NCBI GenBank assembly: GCA_963970005.1
Contig: CAXAMN010022695.1
Coordinates: 1,090,678-1,154,677 of the forward strand
Length of the DNA: 64,000 nt
DNA from: Durusdinium trenchii
Lineage: Eukaryota; Sar; Dinophyceae; Suessiales; Symbiodiniaceae
Direction: 5' to 3'
Part shown: piece after piece, positions 46,516 through 58,900 of the stretch
Position numbering within the stretch: the stretch's first letter is position 1
Layout of the letters: each line of letters begins with the position of its first letter
Program-made: the position numbers and the translations under genes
The notes under the pieces: generated by a model
Database searches by the model: none
Seen by the model: the letters and a program-made list of their open reading frames with translations, nothing else
Told to the model about the DNA's origin: nothing

Positions 46516-46685
46516 CTGGGTCACTCCCTTGCGAGACTCGTCAATCAGTGTTCGTTTAAAATCAGTCCTAGAAAGAGAGGCCTCCAGGGCCCCAGGTACT
46601 TGTTGAACCCTGCGCAGCCAGCGTTCAGCAAATTGAAAAGCAGTTGCAAAGCGCAGCACGCGCTCGCCAGAAGTGGACATAGAAC
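46516..46685 (-). CDS. Candidate exon of an unidentified protein
   Basis: Between acceptor TCGCAAG and donor GTATGC the minus strand is open and codes SMSTSGERVLRFATAFQFAE followed by a helical, Arg-rich stretch ending DESRKGVTQ. An internal ATG could be a start. No family recognised. It lies upstream of the HMA-like exon on the same strand and could belong to the same gene, but no join was tested. Confidence 0.42.
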
Positions 46686-49376
46686 CTTGCGAGGGGCGGT
46701 GCTGGCAGGTGGCCAAAGATTACCATGGCGCCGGTCATTTCATGTTACATGATGTTCACATGACATGTCCTCTTTCCTTTGAGCTTCGGAAAGCGCCGTC
46801 TCGCTGGGTGCCTTCTTTCAACCGCCCGAACTCGCCTCCCATGCATGTGCCACCAGCGGTGCCGTGACCCAGGCGCGATGGAAAAGCCGCGGTGCCGAAG
46901 TCAGGATGAGCAGTACAGCAGAGACAAGAGCAGTCCTGGAGGAATCAGAGCAGCATTTGGATGACTTGGGAAGTCCGACTTCGAGGTGGGTCATCTTCTA
47001 AAGTATCTTGGGGCATCAAACAAGGCTAGGTGTTCCTTCAAACGAGCTGGTTGCGCTTGGAAACACGTCTTGGATTGGACTTGGGGATCTTTGAGGCAGC
47101 ATTTAGCGAAAGGAGTGCTCATGGTTCATGTGTCTTTTCAGTGTGACGGGCGGTCCCGGTGTTTCTCCGCCGAAGAAAGGTAAACACCAACACTGCTTGG
47201 TTCATGACTGGTTCGCTGCTTGACTGATTGGATCTTCTTCTAAATGCGACTTCCGGCCCCCCGGGGACCTTAAAGGTTGGCTAGCAGTCTTTAGTGGTGC
47301 GGGAACACCCAAGCAATGGCCGGTCGAAAACACCAGCGCACCATATTCTTGCATACGCCATGGCCAACGTTGACAACCAAACAGCACAACAGTGGAAATC
47401 AAGATGGAACATGGTACCTGTCCAAGAACAATCCTTATAATGTATTACTGTATCTCTGTCTCTGTCTCTCTCTCTCTCTCTCTCTCCCAACTTGGGTATT
47501 TACAACACAAACATGTAACATGCTCTCAAGTTCTCAGGCGCTCCTTTGGAGAAAGTTGGGCGACCAAAGCAAATGGTAAGCCGCGTCTACCCTATGGATT
47601 TCACCAGCAGCTCGTGCTCGTGCAAGCGCTCGTGGAGCTCGTACCTGTCGCAGCGGTGGATCTGAGTGTCTCAGCTGGCAGTTGCTATGGATGTTCTTGC
47701 AAGCTCTCTCAGAAGCGTCTTGTCTTCAGGTAAGGTTTGTGGGATATGTTGATATGTATTTGTCTCAAAGTCAAAGTGGATCAACACAAACTGAAGAAAG
47801 AAACCCTTGGTTCAAACAAAGAACTCATCAAGAATGAAGAAGCCTTAAAAGTTGACTTCAACACCTACTCATGTAGGTGATCCCCTCGAACTAATTGGCA
47901 CTGAAATAGTCTCATACGTCAAGAACGAATAATCACATGAAAAAACCCGAACCTCCTCAGAAGGTAGTTAGACTCCCCTGGCACCCACCCCAACAAGTAA
48001 CCACCTTCTCAGGAGGTAGTTGGAGCCCTATAGTAGGGACAAAATATTCAAACCGACTGTCTCTAAGGAAGAAGCCCTCAACAAACCTCTCCAAGCTTGA
48101 GTGCTCCAAAGGTGGAAGCTTCTGGAGCGCTCACAGGTCGCGTGCCCATGCGGGGCCAATTTATGGCGCCAGTTTTGAATGCTGAGGAGTAATAAGCATG
48201 GCACAGGTGCTGTAGACACCACCATGGTGCACACAAAAGGAGCGGACGTTAGTCCCAAGCTGAATGCTGACGTCTTGTCACCACAGGGGCCGAATGTGCT
48301 GCAGTCCTTCACGTCGGAAGTTCCTCAGGCCATATGGATTTAGAATTTGATTAAATAACGGCCTGAGACCCCCAACCAATGGCTTAAAATGTGAGTGTTT
48401 ATCTTGTTTAGGGTTCAGGCAAGGGAGTTCTCTCTCTATTCCAGGAGAACACCCACCCCCGCACCAACGGCCGGCCCTTTCATGGCACGGCACCGCTGCT
48501 CTGCTCCAGCACGTGGGCCCACATGGGAGCGGCGAGCGCGGGAGCGGCGCAAGGCCGCCGGAAGACATGGGGAAGGCCATGGAACGGAACTAATACGCTA
48601 AGGAGCTACCAGCCTCGCGAGCGAAATCGGCGAGGCAACCGATCCGGAAAGCCGCGGAAAGCGCTCACAACAGGGACCTTTGAGGTCCTGGTTCTTGAAA
48701 TAGTGCATGGACGATACTGATGGAGATCATACCGTTAAAACACAAAAAACATGGTATGCAGTTTTGGTTCCCAGTAAACCTTGTATTGTTTGCAAATGAT
48801 GAAATATCTGACATGTGTCATCGGTCTAGTCATTGTGCATGACTGACGGCCTGATCTTGATCTGCTCTCCATTGCTCTTCGATTCAACAAAATTCGAAGA
48901 GTAAAATAGCCTGCCGTTGGCCGGATCATGGGTTTTTGTTGTCAACATACCAGCTGTTTTGTCTTCTCCAAACACATCAGACTCCAACATCCCTTGCACG
49001 CGTCTTGTCTGGGGCAAAATACCCTGAAGAGAAGCTGAACCCGAGCCGAGCCGAGCCCAGCCGGGCCATTCACTCAGCCATTCACTTGTGATCGTGCCCA
49101 GCCCAAGGATCCAAAGCAAACGATCACTTGAAACAACACCATGTTGCCAGGACACCCCAGTCGGGGTGGTTAATGGACACACCCCGAATCACAGCTATAG
49201 CGCTAAGGGGCTATAGACACCCCTTGGAGGGTCCTGGTATATAACCCCTTTTAGGGATTTTCAGACCCCCACTGGAACATGAGGAGTCAGAACCCCACCC
49301 CCAGGAACAACAACTGCCGACGGTGCTTCCCAGTTCGGCCGAGGGTGACGCACCGCGTCTGACGCCCCTGGCTCAC
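46686..49376. other. Mostly unassigned stretch
   Basis: Possible exon on the plus strand ending 47729 (CTTCAG then GTAAGG), a minus-strand GC-rich patch at 46790-46940, and a minus open frame at 48826-49182 ending ...SNGEQIKIRPSVMHND. None has a recognisable family or a checked join. Confidence 0.3.
47451..47487. repeat. TC microsatellite
   Basis: CTCTGTCTCTGTCTC then an uninterrupted (TC)n of about 24 bp. Confidence 0.95.
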
Positions 49377-49440
49377 CTGTCGGGCTCGAACACGGTGCGG
49401 CATGTCTCATGACACGAGACTTGACCGGTGGTGAACGGCT
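49377..49440 (-). CDS. Candidate short exon of an unidentified gene
   Basis: Acceptor ACGAAAG and donor GTGAGC bracket a segment coding EPFTTGQVSCHETCRTVFEP. Both sites match the pattern used elsewhere in the window. It lies about 0.25 kb beyond the last stop of the large gene, so it is probably the next gene in the same orientation. Confidence 0.38.
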
Positions 49441-49692
49441 CTTTCGTATACACACACTGATGGCGTGTCTTGTCAATTATGATTAAGTATCTATAGCTAT
49501 ATCTATAGTGAAGTCTAGTTGATATCGACCCTTTTCCAATTGACAAGTGAGCCTTTGTCATGAGCCTGGGTCACTGTGTCACGGAGCACGGCACAGCAGC
49601 AATTTTTCTTGGCTCGACTCCCATTCAAAGCCTTCGTTCTTGTCTGTCCCGAGCTCAGATTCAGCTGGTACAAAATAGATGAGTCATGATGA

Positions 49693-49946
49693 ATCTAAGA
49701 TTCATCAGGTCTGCCAAAGCTAGCAATGAAGGCCTGGATTTTCCAGTGATCCCTGGGCCCACAATTCAGAATCCACCTTAGCTTTAAAACACACTGCAAC
49801 CGTGGGTGCACACACACACCATGATTCAAGCTGACACTGAATGAGTCGCAGTTGGGGTGCTTCTTCCTCTCTGAATTTGCAGCCTCCTTGGCCGCTCCAT
49901 CCGAAAGACCTGCTCGCTTTGCCGAAGACCAGGCAGTCGAATAAAC
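49693..49946 (-). CDS. Probable last exon 36
   Basis: After AATCTCAG, in phase with exon 35: VYSTAWSSAKRAGLSDGAAK, EAANSERKKHPNCDSFSVSL, continuing open to TAG at 49693-49695. The first 45 residues look real; the rest may be 3' noise if a donor lies after SVSLNH. Confidence 0.5.
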
Positions 49947-52900
49947 CTGAGATTCTGCACATGGAGAAAATAGCATCATAATTATTTGACGTGCTGCATT
50001 GTATAATCCATAGACACATAGTTGCAAGATGTTGCAAGTATAGTGTTTCTAGGCAAGCCATAGAAACGGAATGAAGTTTCTTCTCAACCTCATCTTTGGG
50101 CTTTCTTGCATGTGCGTCGGGCTTGGGGGCGTTCTTTGGCTGTGCTGCACGTTTGGCTGCTGTGCGTTTGGCTGATGCCTTTGGTTTGGCACTGGACCTG
50201 CCTGATGCTGTTGCCTTTACCTTCGCCTTCGCCTTTCCTTTCGGGGCTGCGCGGGCCGGAGTGGGTTGGGGTCGTGCCAAGGCGGCTGGGACTGGAGACA
50301 TTGGTTCTTTACTTTCAGGCAAAGGATCTGGGGGTGAGTCAGGACTGGGCAATGTTTGCTCTTCAATGCTGCGCTTGTCAACTACTTCAACAGGCTGACT
50401 GTCCATGTCATCAGCAGGTGTGACAGGCTCATTGGGCAGTGCTGTACTGCCATCATCTGGAAGCGATGTATCCACAAGTGCTTCCACACTGTCCCCGAAT
50501 AAGTCCTGATGTCAAATTACACAACGGTCGGTATGCATGTCAAATTGTACTCATTTGGTTAGTTGAGTTGGGCAAACCATGTAAGCCAAACCCAATGTAA
50601 AACATGAACCAACCCTGGTCCCGGGAACAGGAAAACGACATCTCGTTGAAGTTGCGCAGTTCTATGGTGTGCCATACGCTCAGGTCAACATGATGGACGC
50701 TGACCACTGCTGGTCCTTTTCACTGAGGCCAGACAAATCATCCGCATTGAATCGCTCACCACGATGAAATACCTCCAAGAAACATATAAAACACAGTAGG
50801 CTGATGTTGGCCTATATACTTGTTGCTAGCACATACTGTAATTGTCTAGTACTAAGATGAAGTCATGGCACCTTGTAGGAAGGAGTTTGGTCCAACCCCA
50901 GTTGGTTGTCCGGGTGGTATTCCACTGGGGATGGAGAAGCAACATCAATCATCTTGGTCACGGAGGGGCAGCTCTCAGTCTCTGTCGCATTGCAAGGGGG
51001 ATAAGTATCATCTCCAGGAATGACATTGAGGCAATAGAAATCTTGCCCCGGAATATCGCCGCCGTATACGTCACTCCTAAGCTTTTGAATACCAACAAGT
51101 CCAATACCCAATGCACATTCTCTCTAAGCTTGAGCACAAAATAGCACAAACAAGTCTAATGCCTATTGTGAATTCTCACCAAGCTTGGGCTCCACTGCGG
51201 CCACTCTTTGGGCAGCTCACCGTCACCGCTTGCAGGCTCCGTTGCAGGAGCATCACCTAGCCTGGATGGAGGCTGAATGACGGATACGAGGGTGAAGGGG
51301 CGGGCAGGCAGGCAATAGAAACAAGGTTTGGACCAAGGCTCTCATGAGTGGGGTCAGGAACCTCGAAGGATGTCAAAACCATCTCCTGGGCCAGCTAAAA
51401 GTTGGGACGTGTGGCCCTTACTTTTTCTGACCATTAAGAAGGTTTCTATGGGCCTCATCTGTGGAAGGTCGAGCAGAGCCCTGCTGTGTCCTAGGATGGG
51501 GAGAGTATGTTTTGCATTGTGAAGAGATCAACTCATTTTAATTCGCTGACCATCTTGTCGTCCGACTGGTTTTGAACTGGAAGACCCATGTTTCCACATT
51601 CTGGAAGCTCTAGAAAGCCTGGATTCTTTACAGGCAGTTCGCCACTGGTGAGATCATTCTCCGTAAAAGGTCAGGCAAATGTTTGTTTTGCACCAGGTCA
51701 GGTCAAAAACATCACCAAACAATAACTTGCAAACAGCTCAGTTTGCTTTGCATTTTGCAGACCATCTATTTGCACTAAGGGCAAGGCATTCCTTCAATCA
51801 TATACTCAAAAGGTGCCTGCAGGGCTGGTTGCAACTTTGAAGGAGGGTTGGAAGCTAAGACCAAGATGGAGAACACAAAATGAAAACCACGCCTGCCGCC
51901 CCTTTTTGGCAGGTTTCTTCTTGGCTCCACCATCATTGCGAGACGGTCGCTTCATGGTCCTGCCACCTTTTCTCATCCCCAAACTATCAGCCAGATTTTC
52001 AGGGTCTGAACCTGAACCTGGCTCATCATCACTGTCATCATCTTTCTTTCCATGACCCAAGGGTTTGTGCTCTGGGGAGGGGGGCGACTCGTCATCTTCC
52101 TGTTCGGTTTTTTTCTGGTTCTTTGGCTTCTTTGTTTTTGCCGCTGGCTTACCAGTTGTAACTCTTTCCTCAGTTTTGGGACCATCGGGTGATGATTCTG
52201 AAGAGAACCTCCCTGGCAGTGTCTCATCGGATAGCCGCTTGGATCCCGAAGCAGCACCTGTCCAATATCAAACATGTAGTAGGTTTGAGAAACACGTTTT
52301 AAACTCAAACTTGAAGCATGCAGTTCTAAATTGCCTCCGGGATTTGTTTGGCCAGGACGGTCGAGCGTTGTTGGCTGTGTTGGAGGCGCTGACTTTGGTC
52401 GAAGCTGCACGGGGGGCAGCGCGAGACGAAGACTGCGGCACCAGAGTGTTGAGATTAAAGGCCTTGCACAAGACTACTTTCAGGGTGCACTTGTTTGTTT
52501 GTCAAGAAGCCACTTGATTGTTTGGGTGCACACAAAGTTCACAGTGAAATCTGGTTGAGCCATGGGTCTGGTGGGCGGAACACTGCTGTTGGCGAAGGGA
52601 TCACCACTTCCAGATCTGAATCCGCCCCATCACTCTGAGCGCAGGTGTCCTTCCTACGCAACTGGGACATTTGCTTCGACTCTCAAATCAAACTACCTTC
52701 AACAGCTTGAACCTTGATAATCTACATTATGCAACAGAAAGGGGCAATGAAACTCCAGTGTTCCCTTGGCCCTTCCAAACACCAAACATTCATACGCTTA
52801 CTTGTCTAGATGTTCTTGCAACATCGGGTTTTCACGGTTTTCACCGCAAGAAGTGCGAGCATAGCCACAGAAAGCACGTGGGAAGCTTAACTCAACCCTG

Positions 52901-55900
52901 AAAACATCAAATTTGGTTGATAAAAGGTAATTGGAGTCATTACTCAGTGGTATTGCAGTTTGGAGCAGGGCTGAGAATCCAAAATTCTACCACTTGGGCA
53001 CAGGCACACACTACCCCACTCTGGTTCAGAAACAAATTGCAACATATTTGGAAACTGCACAGTAGAGAAAGTATTATTGTGTGGACAACATGTTTTGTAC
53101 AAACCTAATATAATCAGACCCATATTTTGGTGTTTTTCCCCAGACAAGTGTGTGCCACATTGTGCCACTACAGCTCTCATCAAACGGTTCAGGTGCTCTA
53201 CATCAGCCGGAAGTTGACTTGGTCAATATCGACCAGGCCAGTGAGGCACGAAATCGGTCGAATGGGAACTAGCTTCTTCACTCCAGCGGTTGAGTTGTCC
53301 ACCCTGCCAGGAAACTAGATTACAGATTCTGGTGAAACAAGGTTGGTTCTTTTGATGTTGTGTGAAGGTGCACATGGGAACAAAAACATATGCCCCTGCC
53401 TCATTCGCCAACCAATCATAAGTTTGCCTGCCCCCTTCAGCTTGCTTACGCTAAGCTTGGCCCCAAAACTGACTAAGGTTGGTCCCTTTTCTTTTTTCTT
53501 TTTCTTTTTTTTCTTTTCTCCGTCATCTGGCGGGTCCAAGACAAAGATTAATGGCTTCTCGGGGGTGATCTCTCCAGCGTCGCTGATGTGATGGTGGGAC
53601 AGCGCAAGCTTCACCTCGCCAGCGGGAAAGTGGGATAATATTATGGGAACATTGGCATGGGTTGCTTGGTGGCTTGGTGGGGCAATATGCTTCAATACGT
53701 TTAGGAACTTTTAGGTCTCTGACTTCTCCAGAGTCTTGAAATTCTTGGAGCACATTGGAGAGCACTGTTGGGCTTTCAATGCAGTTCAACTCGTGGAGGT
53801 GTTGAGCTAAGTCCCTTGTCTTCTCCATGACAACAACCATGTTCTGGTCAGCTGCAAATCGGAACCACCTTCCTGCACTGTCCTGCATGCAATCATCCGC
53901 TTCCTTAGTCAGGCCAAGTGGGTGCTGGAGAAAAGTCATTGGCCCAGGACAGCGGGTATCGGTCAAACAGATTCATGATTCGGATGCCCAATCATGCTTT
54001 GCACAATGGGCCAAGTGTCCTGCCCATCTCGCCAATCTCCAGAGCCAAATGAGAACCTATGACTTCTGGGGGGGTCCAAAGCTGATTGACAAAAGAACTT
54101 CAAAGGAACAGCACTCCAAGCTGATTCTTGACGTCAGTTGGAGCCATGAAACAATTCCCGATGTGCCAGAAACTGGTTCTTGCCTTTGGACACCATGTAG
54201 AGGCAATCGCCGTCTTGATTTGTGATCAGCTCAGCCATGTTGTTGAGTTGCACTTTGCACCTGAACAACAGGATGGTTCATGTTCTATGGAAAATACACG
54301 CATGAGATACTCAAAACTAACTTGGTGTTCATGGTAAGAATGCTCATATGTGGCTGAGTCCGACAAGGAACGGGCCAGTCAAGGAGTTGACTACCTCGTC
54401 GGACACCTTGTCTTCCTTCTCCACCTTGATGCGTTTCGCAGGACGTTCTTGAGCTTCAGCATCTGCAGTGTTCCTGCCAGAGGCACACTGGGTGACACTG
54501 GGTCACTGGGCGGGTGATTAGATGTGTTTGGGTAGACAATGAAGCAGTGGAAGTATCAGCTGGCAGCTAGACCCAGACAATCATCTACAAATTCCAAAGC
54601 CCCCCTCCTGGCAGTGTCATTCTCTAGCCAGTCACCCTCGACGTTGAAGCGTTCATTATGATCCTTGATAAGGCCATTGGCCTCATCCTTCAAATTCTCA
54701 GCATCTAACCAGGGTGCAACCAGGCTTTGCAAGATTGCCAATTTGTCATGCTTCTGAACACAGACTTTGAACGATCCAGGTTGATGTTCTGGGTTCTCCT
54801 TCAAGGCTGCAACTACAGGACCAAAAGCTGGAAAATTGTTAATTCCCAGCGATCCATTGCGGGCCGAATCGTAAACACAATTGGCAACACGTTGCTGGAG
54901 CGAGTCCACAGTAGCATCCAAGACCACCGATCCGCACAGGAATCGGCGTTGCTCAGCAACTTCCTGGTCATCCAGGCCCAGCTTTGATGCAAAGTTGTGC
55001 TCATTTTCAGCGAGTTAACTAATACCAGAAATACATTGGGCTTTAGTTCCAGACATTCTTAAGAGCAAGTTAAGTCCAAAAGAGCAAGCTCTCCAATATC
55101 TTTGCTACGCGCCTCCAAGCACGCCAATGCAGGGAAGCAATCGTAGGCAACCAGGTCAATGACGACCATGGTTTCCATAGACGAAGGGGTGATTGTTGCA
55201 ATTGTTTTGCGAACAATGTCTGTACCAGCAGCCTCCTCAGGAAACAATTCATTGTGCAAAAGAGATTCAATGGCCTAAACATGGGGCTGAGAGGTGGAAA
55301 ACATCATTTGTGTTCGATTTCATTCTCACATGCATCTAGTCCATAGGTACACACCACAACTCATGTACGACTCGACCGGCTTGACCTTTTCGTAAAGTTT
55401 CACTGATCCCACCAGGCCTGGCGTTTCTCCTGCAAGTCTGTAAAGGCACGGCCCATGTGTGGTAGGTTGGTCTTGGCAGCCTCAGGAAGGGTGTAGAACA
55501 TTTAGGGGTCATGATTGCACTTGATCTAACCAGTTGATGACGACGCTCGGTTTTTGGGGGGGCCGACGTCTAATTCTCTCCCCCTGCCCAACTCTTTTGT
55601 ACAAACTTGATAACATGCAACCTAGCCACCTCCGGTTTGTACATGCCGTTTCGTGGCAGCATGACCACATCGTGAACAACGCCGGACTTGTATCCCCGAG
55701 TCTGTCGGAACAAGTTCCCTTTGTCTTTCTGGGAGATCAAGAGTCCTGTGATGCTGCCACTTCTCTGTCCATAGACAGACTCCTCAGTTTGACGAATGCA
55801 AGGGGAGTGAAGAGGGTTGGCCACACAAGTTGCTGGTATGGTTGCTGCTCTAGTATGGTTGAGCGCCCAAAGGAGATAAATCGGGTTACAGTGACCGTGT

Positions 55901-58900
55901 GGGAATCTCACAGATTTATTTAAACTTTAATACATAGGCTGGGTTGAGGGTGTGGGCCAACGTTTGTTCGAGTACCTGCAGGCTAGAAGCCTTGTCGAAG
56001 ACCCATGTCAAAGACCGGACATGCAGCCCACGATCTCTCATGGTAAATTCTTTCCTTGGAAGCTGGTCATGAAACGAAAGCAGGATTGCATGACACAGAG
56101 ATTCCAATTTTTGTTCACAGTTTGTTGTTTTGTTGGTTTCACATTGTTCTGAATTCTACTTTGGATGAAGGAGAAAAACATCGTCTCAGATCATTCTCAC
56201 CCAAGAGTCTCAAGCTTGTAGCGAACATCACGAACATCAACATCTTCTGTGGGATCAGGTTTCTCTCCACTGTCCTCGTCAGACTCCTCCTTCATTGGTT
56301 CATCCTTGGCCTCTTCATCCTGGCCAGGCTCGTCCTTGCTGTCCTTCTTCCTGCAGTGCCAGGCAAAGGGCGGAGCAGATGTGTTGCTAGAAGTCAGTGG
56401 TAGAGTTCCAAGCCAGAAGTTTAAGGACAAGTCATCTTACAACACATCTGCCCTTAAATAGGAGAGGTCTTTTGACATCCTTTGATATTTAACTGACCAC
56501 ATTTAGAATTCAAAAAGATCCCAATAGTGGTAAATCAAAGAATTAGATAGTAGACTTGAGGGTGAAAAGGTTGAAGGCTTACTGTAATGCCATGTGTCCG
56601 GTCTGGTGGTTGCCCCGCACGGTTGGGGTGCAGCAGCACAGCACAGGAATTTCGGCGGAACTGTGAGAGCAAGTTGGCAATCGATGTGATAACAAAATCA
56701 TGCTTAGCAGCACTTAGCACTCCGCAAGTCGGCAAGTTGCACCAGAGGACGACTCCGTGATCGGAAGAATCCTTCACCTCTGGAATCTCACCCAGTGCTT
56801 CACTGATCCACGTGGAAACTGCCGGGAGAATTGTAGACTCTGCATCGATTGCACGCCCCGTGAAGAAGCGCAAATTGGTGCGAATGTATTTTCCCACAAT
56901 CTCCCAGGCTTTGCCGTGGAGCTCCTGAAGTAGCTGCAAGTTTCCCGAGTAGAAAGATTGAATTAAGAGCAACTAGTTAAACCATTAATGTTAAAATCCG
57001 TTTCTGGTAACTGCTTATTTGCTCAAAAATCAATTTGTACTTCCATGCACTTCCGCGAGTCAGTGTTTCTAGCTTTCATGGTTCTTGAGTGCGCACACCA
57101 ATGTCCTCCAATGTGGTAATCAGCTTTGTGCGTCTCTTTGCCACGTGCTTCTCAGTCCTCATGTCTCAATTCTCGACTTAAAACCAAATAAGAGCGCTAG
57201 GAAACACAGAAAACCTGAGCTGGAACGGTTCCTTGTTGTAACCTGACTGTTGCCATGGAGGTCACATTAGGGACAAATCTTCCTTTGTCGACCTTGAGTT
57301 TAGAATAGGGTCGGGGGGGCATCTTTCCAAATATATGGGATAAGGAAGCACATGACTCATGACTGACCCCAAAACAAGCTTTCAATCTTGCGTCAAAGAG
57401 TCAGAATGCGTTGGGAGTCGAAAGAGATTTGGTCAGCTCTGAGGTGCTCCTTCCACGCCTCAAACCCTGCCAAGATCGATCTTTCCCGGGCGTTCTTGCT
57501 CCTGTCCTGGGCACTACTGATGTACTCCTCCACTGTATGCCCACGGATCTGCAGGGCAAACATAAAGCAAAACATTTGACTTCAGGTCTGTATATAATAG
57601 GTCTGTAATTAAATTGCTGAAAACAACTCCAACGGTTTGAGCACCATAATATGCGTAATATGTGAGCATATGTTGATATCCACTGTGGAGGTTGAAAGAG
57701 TACTATGCCAAACTGAGTTTGAGATGAGAGTTTTATAGCACTGCCCTTGAACACTTCAAAACCCACCTCGAGGATGAATGACACCCGCTCCCACTCAAAA
57801 GGCTGCGCAGCTTTGAGCACGCCAGCCAAATCGTGGTCCAGGCTCCTTGGGCAGAAGAGCAGGGGCAGAGTAAGCCAGAAACATGAAAAAATATGAAACA
57901 ATCCCCAAAAAATAACACTCTATAAATTCACAGCTAAATCAATCATCCCGCGGTCTTGGTTCAGACAATGAGATTTGTGACGGGGTTTCCAGAAACCCCA
58001 TCAAAAATATATAAGGGAAATGGAAACCAATCATTGGCAGCCTATCAGCTTTAAGATGGGAAAATGATTGGGTTTTGGAGGCAATATGTTTTTGCGACGG
58101 GGTTTCCAGAAACCCCATGAAAAATATGATATGTCTTTGTAAGGAACCCAAATGATTGATTTGGGACCGTTCCCGGCCAAATCGATTTTTGACTTTGTGA
58201 CGGGGTTTCTGGAAACCCCATGATTTTTTTTTAAACAAAATTGGCGCTAGCCAAATTCGTGTTGAATTTGGCGCTGGCCAAGTCACTTCACAAAAAAAAT
58301 CACGCCCACCTAACTGCATTCAATGGTCCCTTTGGCAAACAAATTATCGTACTGGTTGATCACGGTATCGGGAAAGTTGTCACACATTCGCTTGCGGAGA
58401 TAGAGCCACAAGCAAGCAGAGTCGAACAGCTTCTTGTGCCCAGCCAAATCGAGCTGAGCAGCTTTCTGACACAGGGGAACAGCAAGGGTGGCTCTGTGAA
58501 CAGTAGTGTTTGAAACCCCACCTTCGCCTTGGTAGCATCACCTGTGCCAACTTGGCGCTCAAAGTCCTGAGATACCATGTTGGCTGTTCAGTCAGACTAT
58601 TTGTTATTACACATGTCTGACTGTTGATTGGAAAATAGAATTGGCACTGTCCTTTGTTGCTCGATACAGCCACATCATGGTCGCATCTTTTGTCACCTCC
58701 AAGACCTCCTTAAACTGTCCAACTCCTGCATACTGTGGGTCGTCCTGACGACTCACGCTGCCAGGGACCCAGAAGTCATCGGCAAGGACTTCCAGGATCA
58801 CACCAGACGAGGCGTGAGGGTACCCGTCATAGTGTTGGTGGAGCACGTCGATGAAACCATCTGGTGCACGCAGCCTTGGCGGTGCTTGGAAATTTGTTCA

